From an uncultured Aquincola sp. (lineage in GTDB: Bacteria > Pseudomonadota > Gammaproteobacteria > Burkholderiales > Burkholderiaceae): DNA of 19,269 nucleotides. Made by a program: the position numbers and the translations under genes. Of the stretch, positions 1 through 8,117 are shown piece by piece. The notes beneath the pieces are model-generated. The model did not search any database, was not told the origin of the DNA, and worked only from the letters and a program-made list of their open reading frames with translations. Location of the stretch: the NCBI GenBank assembly GCA_937883885.1, contig CAKZXL010000172.1, positions 1 through 19,269 of the forward strand, given 5' to 3'. Numbering within the stretch: position 1 is the stretch's first letter; each line of letters begins with the position of its first letter.

Positions 1-699
1 GCGGGCAGCGTCGTGCGCGGCCTGCAGCGGCGCGGCCAGGCTTTGTGCGTCGGGCGCATCGTCCAGCCCTTCGGGCCACAGCACCGCCGACAAGGGCTTG
101 GCCAGCCGGCGCTTGATCAGGGCTGCCCAGGTGGCGGGCGTATCACCCGCGCCGGCCAGCTCGGCCGCCAGCAGCGGCGACAGGCCGGGCCCGGCCACAT
201 GGCGGCGCCACAGGTCGGCGGCCACCTGATGCAGCAGCTCGGTGTCGTCGGCCATCAGCTCCAGCGACAGCGGCATCTGCGCGCTGAAGGGCGCATCGGC
301 CAGCGCCCGCTGGCAAAAGCCGTGGATGGTGAAGATGGCCGCTTCGTCGAAGGTCTGCAGCGCCAGGTGCAGCCGCTGCGCCATGGTGGCGTCGTCCAGG
401 CCGGCGTCGTCGCGCAGCGCGGTCAGCAGGCCGGTGATGAAGGGATCGGCACCTTCGGCGGGCTGCGGCCCACGCAGCCAGGCCAGCACCTCGGCCAGCC
501 GGCTGCGGATGCGCTCGCGCAGCTCGGCGGTGGCGGCATTGGTGAAGGTGACCACCAGGATGTGCTGCACCGGCAGGTCGCGTTCCAGCAGCAGCCGCAG
601 GTACAGGCCGCAGATGTTCCAGGTCTTGCCGGTGCCGGCCGAGGCCTCGATCAGGTTGATGCCGCCCAACGGGCAGCGGAACACGTCCAGCGGAGTCAT
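1..699 (-). CDS. recB: RecB, exodeoxyribonuclease V beta subunit (N-terminal part, cut by window edge)
   Basis: This is the first 233 codons of RecB, the 3'-5' helicase and nuclease subunit of RecBCD, which processes double-strand breaks for homologous recombination. Reading the minus strand from 699 gives MTPLDVFRCPLGG, then the Walker A motif EASAGTGKT at residues 18-26. Helicase motif Ia (VVTFTNAATAELRERIRS) lies near residues 49-66, and FDEAAIFTIHGFCQRAL follows further on. All three line up with the N-terminus of E. coli RecB (LIEASAGTGKT, VVTFTEAATAELRGRIRS, AAVFTIHGFCQRML). The ATG at 699-697 overlaps the recC TGA as ATGA, so the two are probably translationally coupled. The remaining helicase motifs and the C-terminal nuclease domain lie beyond position 1. 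recD is probably further left but cannot be seen. Identity is very secure. Confidence 0.96.
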   Translation of the reverse strand, partial: MTPLDVFRCPLGGINLIEASAGTGKTWNICGLYLRLLLERDLPVQHILVVTFTNAATAELRERIRSRLAEVLAWLRGPQPAEGADPFITGLLTALRDDAGLDDATMAQRLHLALQTFDEAAIFTIHGFCQRALADAPFSAQMPLSLELMADDTELLHQVAADLWRRHVAGPGLSPLLAAELAGAGDTPATWAALIKRRLAKPLSAVLWPEGLDDAPDAQSLAAPLQAAHDAAR

Positions 700-3600
700 A
701 GGCGGGCGTCGTCCAGGTGGTCGAGCAGGGGTCGGTACACGGCTTCGGCCACTTGCTCGAAGGTGTCGTCCAGCGGGTCGGGCAGGCCGCGCAACGCCAG
801 TCGGTGGGCGGCGTCGGCTTCTTCGGCATAAGGGCGGCGCGGGCCGGTGCGCCAGGTGGCTTCCACCTGGCTGCGTGGCGCGCCGGTGGCCTGCGCCCAC
901 GAGGTCTTGGCGAAGAAGTGCAGCGGCTGCTGCAGGCCTTGTCTATACAAGTTCAGCAGGGTGTGCAGGTGGCGCGGCGCATCGGCCACCGGCCGCAGCG
1001 TGAAGCTGCCGTCTCGCGAGATGAAGCGGCTGGCGCTGCCCGGCCGCGCCACGTTCAGCAGCAGGTGGGGCAGCCAGGCCTGCAGGTAGTCCACCGGCCG
1101 GGTGTCGTCGTAGCGCCAGCGCACCAGGCCCTCGGGTCGCAGGTCGGCCCAGCTGCCGCTGAGCTGCCAGGCTTCGCCTGCCAGGTCCAGCGGCAGCTGG
1201 CCGTGCAGCGCGGGCAGCGGCGGCACCTGCAGCGCTTCACGCACCTGGGCCGCGAACTGCTGCAGCCGGGCCAGCTCGGCGTTGCGCTGTTGTTCGCCCA
1301 GGGCACCGGTCGGGTATTCGGTGCCGGCAGCGGCCAGGGCCTGCAGGCGCGCGTCGTCCAGCGTGTCGGCGGTGGTCGGGTCCAGCAGCAGCGGTAGCAG
1401 GCGCTCGGCCAGGGCCTGGCGGCCGGTGCGGTCGGCCACGAAGGGTTCGTCGTCCTGCAGTTCGTCGGCAGCGCGGGGCAGGTCGAGGCCCAGCCGGCGG
1501 CGCAGCAGCGCGCGGCTGGGGTGGCGGAAGAACTCGGTGAGCTGGCCGATGGACACCTGCCGCCATTCGTCGCCCGGGGGTGGCAGCGGGCGGGCGAACA
1601 GCGGCGCGGCGGGCAGGGCGGGGGCGGCGTCGTCGTCCGCATCGTCCTCAGGCAGCGGCTGCTCGGCCCAGGTGCCTGCCGGCGCCGCCGGCTGGGCGGC
1701 CTGCCGGGCCAGGGCCTCGGCGTATTCGCGGTGGAAGCTGCGTTGGCGCGCGTCGCCGTCGGGGTGGAAGTTCTCGGGCGAAAACGGCTGCAGCGCATGG
1801 GCCACCAGCAGCGCCTGGCGGCCTTCTTTCACCGCGGGCGCCAGCGTGTCCAGCAGCTCGGCCACCAGCACCGAAGGCGGCAGCTCGCTGTTGTCGCGCA
1901 CGCTGCGGCCGGTGTAGGCCAGCAGCAGCCGGTCGCGCGCGGCCAGCAGCAGGTCGAGGAACAGGTTGCGTTCGTCGAAGCGGCGCTGGCGGTCGCCGCG
2001 GCGGGGGCGCAGCGCCATCAGGTCGAATTCCGATTCGCGCGGCGTGCTCGGAAAGGCGCCGTCGTCCAGCCCGATGGCGCAGATCACCCGGTAGGGCAGG
2101 CCGCGCAGGCTGCTCATCGACGAGAAGGTGATGCCGCCGCCCGGCACGCCGCCGCGGGCGGGGTCGTCCAGTGCCTGTTCCAGCGCATGGCGCAGCACCG
2201 CCAGCGGCAGGGGCGCAGCGCCGGGCTCGGCCAAGCCGCCCAGCGTCATCGCCGCCACCACCGATTGCACCGCCTGGCGCAGCTCGCGCAGGTCTTCCAG
2301 CTCATCGGCTTCGGGCGCGATGAAGTCGTCCATCGCCTGCTGCAGCACCGCCTGCCAGCCGGCCGGCGTGTGCGGCTGCCGACAGCGCCGGTGCAGCTGG
2401 CCCAGCGCCTGGGCATAACGCCAGAAGGCGCCCAGGGTGTCGGCGCTGGCGCCTTCCACGTCGCCCGCGGGCAGGCGGCCGGCAAAGGGCTGGTGGGTCT
2501 GGGTAGGCAGCGCATAACCCAGGAACAGCCGCGCCAGGCCGTCGTCCAGCGTGTGCTGGGCCTGGGCCGGCACGCCGAAGCTGCCGCGGTGGGCCGCGTC
2601 CAGCGCCCAGCGCACGCCGGCTTCGGCCATGTCTTGCTGCACCTGGTCCAGCGCCGCCGCGTCCAGGCCGAAGCGGCGCGCCACCACCGGCTGCTGCAGC
2701 AGGCCGTGCAGGCCGCTGGCCGGCAGGCGCGAGCCCACCAGCGCCAGCAGCTCCAGCATCGCCCGCGCGCAGCGGTTGATGCGGCTGCGCGGCCGGCCGG
2801 TGATGGCAAAGGGCAGCTGCCGCTCGGGCGGTGCGGTGCCGAACACCGCATCGATCAAGGGCGCCGCGGCGTCCAGGTCGGGCGTGACCACCAGCACGTC
2901 GGACGGATGCAGGCCGGGCAGCGACGGGTCGGTGAACATGGCCAGCAGCTGGTCTTGCAGCACTTCCAGCTGGCGGGTGAGCGAGTGGCAGCGGTGCACC
3001 TCGATGCTGCGGTCGGCCGCCACGCTGGCGGGTGGCAGCTCCACCAGGTCGAGCACCGCGTTCTGCAGTTCGGCCAGCAGCGTGCCGCCGATGGCCGGGT
3101 TGAACATCGCGTCGTCCACCATCTGCTCGCCGGCGGCTTCCACCAGCAGGTCGATCTGCGCCTGCGTCTGCCGGCCCCAGGCGGCCAGCAGGTGGTTGCC
3201 TTCTTCGTGCAGCGCTTCCTGGCCGCGGGCGGCCAGGTGGGCCAGGCGGCGGCGGTCGATCACCTCGAACCAGTATTCCCGGCAGGGGTTGAGCACATAC
3301 ACCTGCAGCTGCATGCAGCGCCCCAGCGCCTGCAGCAGCCGGATGTACTGCGGCGGCATGGCCGGCAGCGCGAACACATGGGCGCTGGCAGGCAGGCCGG
3401 CCGCGGCGGCCAGCGCCGGGCCGTCAGGGCCTTCGAGCACGCTGATGAGCTGCTGCGCCGGGTCCTGCTTCAAGGCCAGCTCGGCCACGATGCGGCGCCA
3501 CAGCGCGGCCTGCCAGGCTTCGTCGGCACGGGCGCTGTCGTCCACTGCGCCCAGGTCGGCCGGCTCGCCGGCTTCCCAGCGGGCCAGCCAGTCGGCGCGG

Positions 3601-4019
3601 TAGGTGATGTACTGCTCCAGCAGGCCGGCGCTGCGGCGGGCCAGGTCCAGGCGCATCACCGGGTCGGCCTCGGCCAGGTAGGCGGCCAGGCGCGGATGGG
3701 CCGCCACGAACTCCTGATCGCCGAAGGCGGCATACACCCGCCAGGCCATCACGTCGGGTGAAAACGGCGACTCGGGCAGCACGCCTTGCAGCACGCGGCC
3801 GATCTGCTGCCACAGCCATTGCGCCAGGAAGGTGAACTCGACATTGGCGCACACGCCCTGGGCATCGGCGGCGCGCAGCGTCAGGTGGCGGCGCATCGCG
3901 GCGCTGGGCACGATGACCTGCGCCGGCGCCAGCGGATCGGTTTCGCCGTCGGACCGCAGGCGGGCCAGCAGCTGCAGCGTCAGCGTTTCAAGGCGGTTGG
4001 CAAAGTGGATCTGCAGCAT
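696..4019 (-). CDS. recC: RecC, exodeoxyribonuclease V gamma subunit
   Basis: This encodes a 1107-residue RecC, the Chi-scanning, non-catalytic helicase-like subunit of RecBCD. The N-terminus MLQIHFANRLETLTLQLL matches the E. coli RecC start MLRVYHSNRLDVLEALM. I therefore chose the ATG at 4019 over one 10 codons upstream, although neither has a clear Shine-Dalgarno. A segment near residues 628-650 (SLRGLPYRVICAIGLDDGAF) corresponds to the conserved 'MRSIPFKVVCLLGMNDGVYP' part of E. coli RecC. QLTEFFRHPSRALLRRRLGL, near residues 825-845, marks the C-terminal nuclease-like domain of the family. Length is close to the usual ~1120 residues. The gene follows aer by 79 bases on the same strand and overlaps recB by 4 bases. 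No frameshift or truncation was seen. Confidence 0.95.
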   Translation of the reverse strand: MLQIHFANRLETLTLQLLARLRSDGETDPLAPAQVIVPSAAMRRHLTLRAADAQGVCANVEFTFLAQWLWQQIGRVLQGVLPESPFSPDVMAWRVYAAFGDQEFVAAHPRLAAYLAEADPVMRLDLARRSAGLLEQYITYRADWLARWEAGEPADLGAVDDSARADEAWQAALWRRIVAELALKQDPAQQLISVLEGPDGPALAAAAGLPASAHVFALPAMPPQYIRLLQALGRCMQLQVYVLNPCREYWFEVIDRRRLAHLAARGQEALHEEGNHLLAAWGRQTQAQIDLLVEAAGEQMVDDAMFNPAIGGTLLAELQNAVLDLVELPPASVAADRSIEVHRCHSLTRQLEVLQDQLLAMFTDPSLPGLHPSDVLVVTPDLDAAAPLIDAVFGTAPPERQLPFAITGRPRSRINRCARAMLELLALVGSRLPASGLHGLLQQPVVARRFGLDAAALDQVQQDMAEAGVRWALDAAHRGSFGVPAQAQHTLDDGLARLFLGYALPTQTHQPFAGRLPAGDVEGASADTLGAFWRYAQALGQLHRRCRQPHTPAGWQAVLQQAMDDFIAPEADELEDLRELRQAVQSVVAAMTLGGLAEPGAAPLPLAVLRHALEQALDDPARGGVPGGGITFSSMSSLRGLPYRVICAIGLDDGAFPSTPRESEFDLMALRPRRGDRQRRFDERNLFLDLLLAARDRLLLAYTGRSVRDNSELPPSVLVAELLDTLAPAVKEGRQALLVAHALQPFSPENFHPDGDARQRSFHREYAEALARQAAQPAAPAGTWAEQPLPEDDADDDAAPALPAAPLFARPLPPPGDEWRQVSIGQLTEFFRHPSRALLRRRLGLDLPRAADELQDDEPFVADRTGRQALAERLLPLLLDPTTADTLDDARLQALAAAGTEYPTGALGEQQRNAELARLQQFAAQVREALQVPPLPALHGQLPLDLAGEAWQLSGSWADLRPEGLVRWRYDDTRPVDYLQAWLPHLLLNVARPGSASRFISRDGSFTLRPVADAPRHLHTLLNLYRQGLQQPLHFFAKTSWAQATGAPRSQVEATWRTGPRRPYAEEADAAHRLALRGLPDPLDDTFEQVAEAVYRPLLDHLDDARL
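939..956. repeat. Intragenic near-palindrome TTGTCTATACAAGTTCAG (copy 1)
   Basis: The core TTGTCTATACAA has palindromic ends around a TATA-like centre. It lies inside recC, where it is read as the codons TTG TAT AGA CAA, unusual in a gene that otherwise uses G/C-ending codons. It matches a sequence at 18510-18527 at 16 of 18 positions, including the GTTCAG extension outside the palindrome. The core resembles operators of HutC-type GntR regulators, but a regulatory role is only inference. Confidence 0.4.
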
Positions 4020-4098
4020 CGGCGGGCGGCGGGCGCCGCGGGTCGGCAAGGCTGCAGAGCCTACCCCGGAACGGTGGCCCGCCCGGCGTGCCGCTGTG

Positions 4099-5643
4099 TC
4101 AGCGGCTGCAACCCAGGCGCAGGATGCCCACCGCCTCGCCCAGCGCGCGGGCCTGGCCGCGCAAGGTTTCGGCGGCGGCGGCGCTTTGCTCCACCAGCGC
4201 GGCGTTCTGCTGGGTCATCTCGTCGAGCTGGGTCACCGCGCGGCCGATCTGGTCGATGCCGCCGGTCTGCTCACGCGTGGTGTCGCCGATGGCGTTGATC
4301 AGCTGGCTCACGTGCTGCACCTGGCGCACGATGTCGTGCACCGTCTGGCCGGCGGCGCCCACCAGGCGGGTGCCGTCGTTCACCTTTTTCACCGAATCGT
4401 CGATCAGCGTCTTGATCTCGCGCGCGGCCTGGGCGCTGCGCTGGGCCAGCATGCGCACCTCACCGGCCACCACCGCGAAGCCGCGGCCCTGTTCACCCGC
4501 ACGCGCGGCTTCCACCGCGGCATTGAGCGCCAGGATGTTGGTCTGGAAAGCGATGGAGTCGATGACGCCGATGATGTCGGCGATGCGGTGCGACGACTCG
4601 GCGATGGCGCCCATGGTGTGCGTCACCTCGCCCATGGCCAGGCCGCCGCGTTCGGCCGCCTCGGAGGCGCTGGTGGCCAGCGTGGTGGCTTCTTCGGCGG
4701 TGGCCGCGTTGTGGCGCACGGTGCTGGACATCTGGTCCATCGAGGCCGCGGTCTGCTGCAGGTTGGCGGCCGTCTGCTCGGTGCGGGCGGCCAGGTCGTT
4801 GTTGCCGTTGGCAATCTCGCAGCTGGCATTGCTCACGCCGGTGACCTGGCTGCGCACGTCGCTGACGATGGCCTGCATGTTCACCATCACCTGGTTCAGC
4901 GCCCGCGCCAGTGCGCCGAAAGCGCCGTAGCGGCTGCTGTCGATGCGCACCGAGAGGTCGCCGGCCGCCAGCCGGTTGGCCGCCGCCACCAGCGTGTCGG
5001 CGCGCTGCATCAGCGCCCGGCGGGCCTGGGCCGAGATGGCGGCGCCGGCCACGGCCGCGCCCACGCCGGCACCCACCGGGCCTGCCAGCCAGGCACCCAT
5101 GCCGGCCACCGCACCGGCCGAAGCTGCGGCGGCGGCCAGCCGCAGCGCACGCTGGGCCAGCAGCCGCGCCTTTTGCGCCGGCGTGGGCACCAGCTCGCCA
5201 CGCCGCAGCCGGGTGCGCAGCGGGCCGGCGGCGGCTTCGGCGCGCATGCGGGCGTACAACGCCTCGGCCTGCTGCACCTGCTGGGCGCTGGCCTGCGTGC
5301 GCACCGAGAGGTAGCCCACGGCCGCGCCGTCCTGCATCAGCGGCGTGACGTTGGCCACCACCCAGTAGTGGTCGCCGTTCTTGCGGCGGTTTTTCACCAG
5401 GCCCATCCACGGGTGGCCGGCGCGCAGCGTGTCCCACATGTCGCGGAAGGCCTCGGGCGGCATGTCGGGGTGGCGCACCATGTTGTGTGGCTGGCCCAGC
5501 AATTCTTCCTGCGTGAAGCCGCTCACCTCGATGAAGGCGGGGTTGCAGTAGGTGATGCGGCTGTCCAGGTCGGTGGTCGAGACGATGGTCACGCCATCGG
5601 CAAAGCGGTACTCGCGCTGGGAAACGGGCAGGTTGGTGCGCAT
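4099..5643 (-). CDS. aer: Aer-like PAS-domain methyl-accepting chemotaxis (aerotaxis) receptor
   Basis: This encodes a 514-residue energy or redox-sensing chemoreceptor. The PAS domain (about residues 12-118) is strikingly like E. coli Aer, with [29 protein letters not shown] (51-63) and [17 protein letters not shown] (78-94), the region that holds FAD in Aer. An Ala/Gly-rich hydrophobic hairpin (about 167-205) is the membrane segment. A HAMP-like linker (about 205-258) and a long coiled coil follow. The signalling tip [20 protein letters not shown] (364-383) and [20 protein letters not shown] mark the CheA/CheW-binding hairpin. There is no C-terminal NWETF-type pentapeptide, as in Aer itself. 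The start at 5643 has AAGGA four bases upstream, which favours it over an upstream start 31 codons earlier. The role is aerotaxis signalling through CheA; FAD binding is inferred from conserved motifs. Confidence 0.9.
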   Translation of the reverse strand: MRTNLPVSQREYRFADGVTIVSTTDLDSRITYCNPAFIEVSGFTQEELLGQPHNMVRHPDMPPEAFRDMWDTLRAGHPWMGLVKNRRKNGDHYWVVANVTPLMQDGAAVGYLSVRTQASAQQVQQAEALYARMRAEAAAGPLRTRLRRGELVPTPAQKARLLAQRALRLAAAAASAGAVAGMGAWLAGPVGAGVGAAVAGAAISAQARRALMQRADTLVAAANRLAAGDLSVRIDSSRYGAFGALARALNQVMVNMQAIVSDVRSQVTGVSNASCEIANGNNDLAARTEQTAANLQQTAASMDQMSSTVRHNAATAEEATTLATSASEAAERGGLAMGEVTHTMGAIAESSHRIADIIGVIDSIAFQTNILALNAAVEAARAGEQGRGFAVVAGEVRMLAQRSAQAAREIKTLIDDSVKKVNDGTRLVGAAGQTVHDIVRQVQHVSQLINAIGDTTREQTGGIDQIGRAVTQLDEMTQQNAALVEQSAAAAETLRGQARALGEAVGILRLGCSR

Positions 5644-5732
5644 GGGGTCCTTCTCTGATGCACACGGGCGGCGCGACGCGGCCGGCCTGGAACGCAGCCC
5701 TTCTTGTCGGCCTGCCAGCGGCTCGCCTTGAA

Positions 5733-5758
5733 ACAATCCAGGGAAAACCCTGGGTTGT
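5733..5758. promoter_or_regulatory. Inverted repeat between divergent aer and EF-hand genes
   Basis: The sequence ACAAT-CCAGGG-AAAA-CCCTGG-GTTGT forms an 11-base-pair inverted repeat around an AAAA centre, with a single T-G mismatch-type pair (5737/5754). It lies in the 203-base region between the divergently transcribed aer (start 5643) and EF-hand gene (start near 5847), about 90 bases from each. The position suits an operator for a dimeric regulator, or a hairpin in a leader. I found no fully convincing sigma70 or sigma28 promoter next to it. A CTGACA at 5768-5773 and a GATACT at 5796-5801 are spaced too far apart (22 bases) to call a promoter. Confidence 0.45.
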
Positions 5759-5846
5759 CGGACAGGACTGACAGCGCGGGCCAGGTGGCTGAGGCGATAC
5801 TCGCGCGCCCTTGTTTTTCGGCCCTTTTCAGTGGGCGCATTTGTTC

Positions 5847-8090
5847 ATGGCCCACGCCTGGCAGTTCTTTCGCGCGGGGGGTGTCGACCAGGTCGTCATC
5901 GCCAGCGGCGCCGACATCGCCCACCTGCATGAGCTGGATCAGAAGCTGTGGGTGGGGCTGGCCTGCCCCACCCGGGGCATTCACTTCGACACCCGCACGC
6001 TCGACCTGATCGACACCGACCACGACGGCCGCATCCGCGCGCCCGAGCTGCTGGCCGCCTGCCGCTGGGCCTGCGAGCGGCTGAAAGACCCCGAGCAGCT
6101 GATCCGTGGCGGCGACCGCCTGGCGCTGGACGCGCTGGCCGAAGCCGGTGAAGGCCCGGCGATGCGGGCCGAGGCCCGCCGCACGCTGGAACGCCATGGC
6201 CATGCCGAGGCGCCCGACATCGGCCTGGACGAGATCGCCGAGCGCCAGAAGCACCTGGCGGCCGAGCGCTTCAACGGCGACGGCATCGTCACGCCCGCCA
6301 CCGCGGGCGACGGCGCGGCGCTGAAGGCGGTGATCGAGCAGGTGCTGCAGGCCCAGGGCGGCGTGGCCGACGCCAGCGGCGCGATGGGCGTGGACGAGAC
6401 CCGCGCCACCGCCTTCTTCGACGCGGTGCAGGCGCTGCTGGACTGGCACGCCCGCGGCGAGGCCGACTGCGGCACCATGCGCCCCGCCGCCCAGGCGGTG
6501 GACGCGGTGCACGACAAGGTGGAGGACTACTTCGCCCGCTGCCGGCTGGCCAGCTACGACCCCGCCGCCGCCGAAGCGCTGAATGCCCCTCCGGTGGAAG
6601 AGCTGCGCAAGCTGGCCGCGGTGCGCCTTTCATTGGCCACCGACCCGCTGCAGGCGCTGCCGCTGGCGCCGGTGGGTGCGCACCGGCCGCTGCCACTGGG
6701 CGAAGGCGCCAACCCTGCCTGGCAGGCTGCGCTGCAGCGCCTGCGGACCGAAGCCGTGCAGCCCTTGCTGGGCAGCGACGCCGCCGAGCTGGACGAAGCC
6801 GGCTGGCAGCGCCTGAAGGCCCGTGTGGCGCCGTGCCGGCAATGGCTGGCCGCGCGCCCGGCCGGTCCGCTGGCCGGCCTGTCGTCGGCCGACCTGCAGG
6901 CCCTGGTGGGCCACGACCTGCCGGCCATGCGCGCCCGGCTGCTGCAGTTGATGGCCGACGACAAGGCCGCCGCGCCGCTGCACGGCCATGTGAACGACCT
7001 CGAAAAGCTGCTGCGCCTGCAGCGCGACCTGCTGGTGCTGCTGCGCAACTTCGTCAGCTTCGCGGCCTTCTACCGCCGCGAAGGCGCGGTGTTCCAGGCC
7101 GGCCGGCTGTTCCTCGATGGCCGCAGCTGCGACCTGACGGTGAACGTGGCCGACGCGGCCAAGCATGCGGTGATCGCCGGCCTGGCCAAGGCCTACCTGG
7201 CCTATTGCGAATGCACCCGCGGCACGCAGAAGATGACCATCGCCGCCGCCTTCACCGCCGGCGACGTGGACTTCCTCTTCGTCGGCCGCAATGGCCTGTT
7301 CTACGACCGCGAAGGCCAGGACTGGGACGCGCGCATCGTCAAAGTGATCGAGAACCCGATCAGCATCCGCCAGGCCTTTTTGTCGCCGTACAAGAAGTTC
7401 CTGCGCATGATCGAAGAGCAGGTGGCCAAGCGCGCCGCCGCCAGCGACACCGCGGCGCAGGGCAAGCTGGGCGGCTGGGCCGGCCGCATCGCCACCGCCG
7501 ACAAGTCGCCGCCGGTGGCCGGCGTGGCCGCGGCGCCGGCCGATGCGGCGGCGGCCGGCAAGGGCCGCATCGACGTGGGCACCGTCGCTGCCCTGGGCGT
7601 GGCGCTGGGCAGCATCAGCGCGGTGCTGGTGGGCGTGTTCACCAAGTTCGTCGACCTGGGCTGGTGGATCCCGGTGGCGCTGGCCGGCATCGTGCTGTCC
7701 ATCTCGGGGCCCAGCATGCTGATCGCGTGGCTGAAGCTGCGCCAACGCAGCCTGGGGCCCATCCTGGACGCCAGCGGCTGGGCCATCAACGGCCGCATGC
7801 AGCTCAATGTGCGGCTGGGGGCATCGCTGTCGCAGACGGCGCACCTGCCGCCCGGCACGGTGCGCCGGCCCGACCCCTTTGCCGAGCGGCATGGCTGGGG
7901 CTGGACGCTGGGCACGCTGGCCCTGGTGGTGGCGCTGGGCGTGGGGGCCTGGCGCCTGGGTTGGCTGGAGCGCTGGTGGCCGGGTACCGCCAGCGCGGTG
8001 CCGGCCGCGCGGCCGGCTTCGGCAGTGGCGGCCACGCCAGCCGCCAGCGCCGCGGTGGTGCCAGCGGCCGGCGCAGCCTCCGCGCGCTGA
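5847..8090 (+). CDS. EF-hand-containing membrane protein of unknown function
   Basis: This encodes a protein of about 747 residues that I cannot assign to a characterised family. A canonical EF-hand calcium loop is visible at residues 56-67 (DTDHDGRIRAPE: Asp at 1, 3, 5, Gly at 6, Ile at 8, Glu at 12). A degenerate second loop (FNGDGIVTPA) lies near 142-151. The middle is Ala/Leu-rich and probably helical. Three hydrophobic segments near 578-600, 606-630 and 684-708 predict a C-terminal membrane anchor. The segment between the last two contains ILDASGWAINGRMQLN and looks conserved in style. An Ala/Pro-rich tail ends the protein. The start is uncertain: ATG at 5847 lacks a good Shine-Dalgarno, and an in-frame TTG at 5811 would add 12 residues. 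Proteins of this kind are, to my knowledge, annotated only as hypothetical in Burkholderiales. Calcium binding is an inference from the loop. Confidence 0.85.
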   Translation: MAHAWQFFRAGGVDQVVIASGADIAHLHELDQKLWVGLACPTRGIHFDTRTLDLIDTDHDGRIRAPELLAACRWACERLKDPEQLIRGGDRLALDALAEAGEGPAMRAEARRTLERHGHAEAPDIGLDEIAERQKHLAAERFNGDGIVTPATAGDGAALKAVIEQVLQAQGGVADASGAMGVDETRATAFFDAVQALLDWHARGEADCGTMRPAAQAVDAVHDKVEDYFARCRLASYDPAAAEALNAPPVEELRKLAAVRLSLATDPLQALPLAPVGAHRPLPLGEGANPAWQAALQRLRTEAVQPLLGSDAAELDEAGWQRLKARVAPCRQWLAARPAGPLAGLSSADLQALVGHDLPAMRARLLQLMADDKAAAPLHGHVNDLEKLLRLQRDLLVLLRNFVSFAAFYRREGAVFQAGRLFLDGRSCDLTVNVADAAKHAVIAGLAKAYLAYCECTRGTQKMTIAAAFTAGDVDFLFVGRNGLFYDREGQDWDARIVKVIENPISIRQAFLSPYKKFLRMIEEQVAKRAAASDTAAQGKLGGWAGRIATADKSPPVAGVAAAPADAAAAGKGRIDVGTVAALGVALGSISAVLVGVFTKFVDLGWWIPVALAGIVLSISGPSMLIAWLKLRQRSLGPILDASGWAINGRMQLNVRLGASLSQTAHLPPGTVRRPDPFAERHGWGWTLGTLALVVALGVGAWRLGWLERWWPGTASAVPAARPASAVAATPAASAAVVPAAGAASAR

Positions 8091-8105
8091 CGCTGCAGCG
8101 CGCGG
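8080..8105. terminator. GC-rich hairpin between convergent genes, possible bidirectional terminator
   Basis: Positions 8080-8089 pair with 8096-8105 in a 10-base-pair stem around a six-base loop. The left arm overlaps the end of the EF-hand gene, including most of its stop codon. The facing ggt gene ends at 8118. The place suits a two-way terminator, but there is no T-run on either side, so Rho-independent action is doubtful. Confidence 0.35.
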
Positions 8106-8117
8106 GGCCGGTCAGGC

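Noticed and set aside
1521..3761. A very long open frame antisense to recC (about 746 codons)
   Set aside because: It mirrors recC codons in G+C-rich DNA, its peptide is a low-complexity Gln/Arg/His/Gly mix with no domain, and recC itself is well supported.
5811..5846. TTG start 12 codons upstream for the EF-hand protein
   Set aside because: No ribosome site supports it and the added residues look unconserved; ATG at 5847 is preferred but not proven.
5589..6512. Minus-strand frame of about 307 codons over the aer/EF-hand region
   Set aside because: It runs antisense to the EF-hand gene, crosses the divergent intergenic region, and shows no domain.
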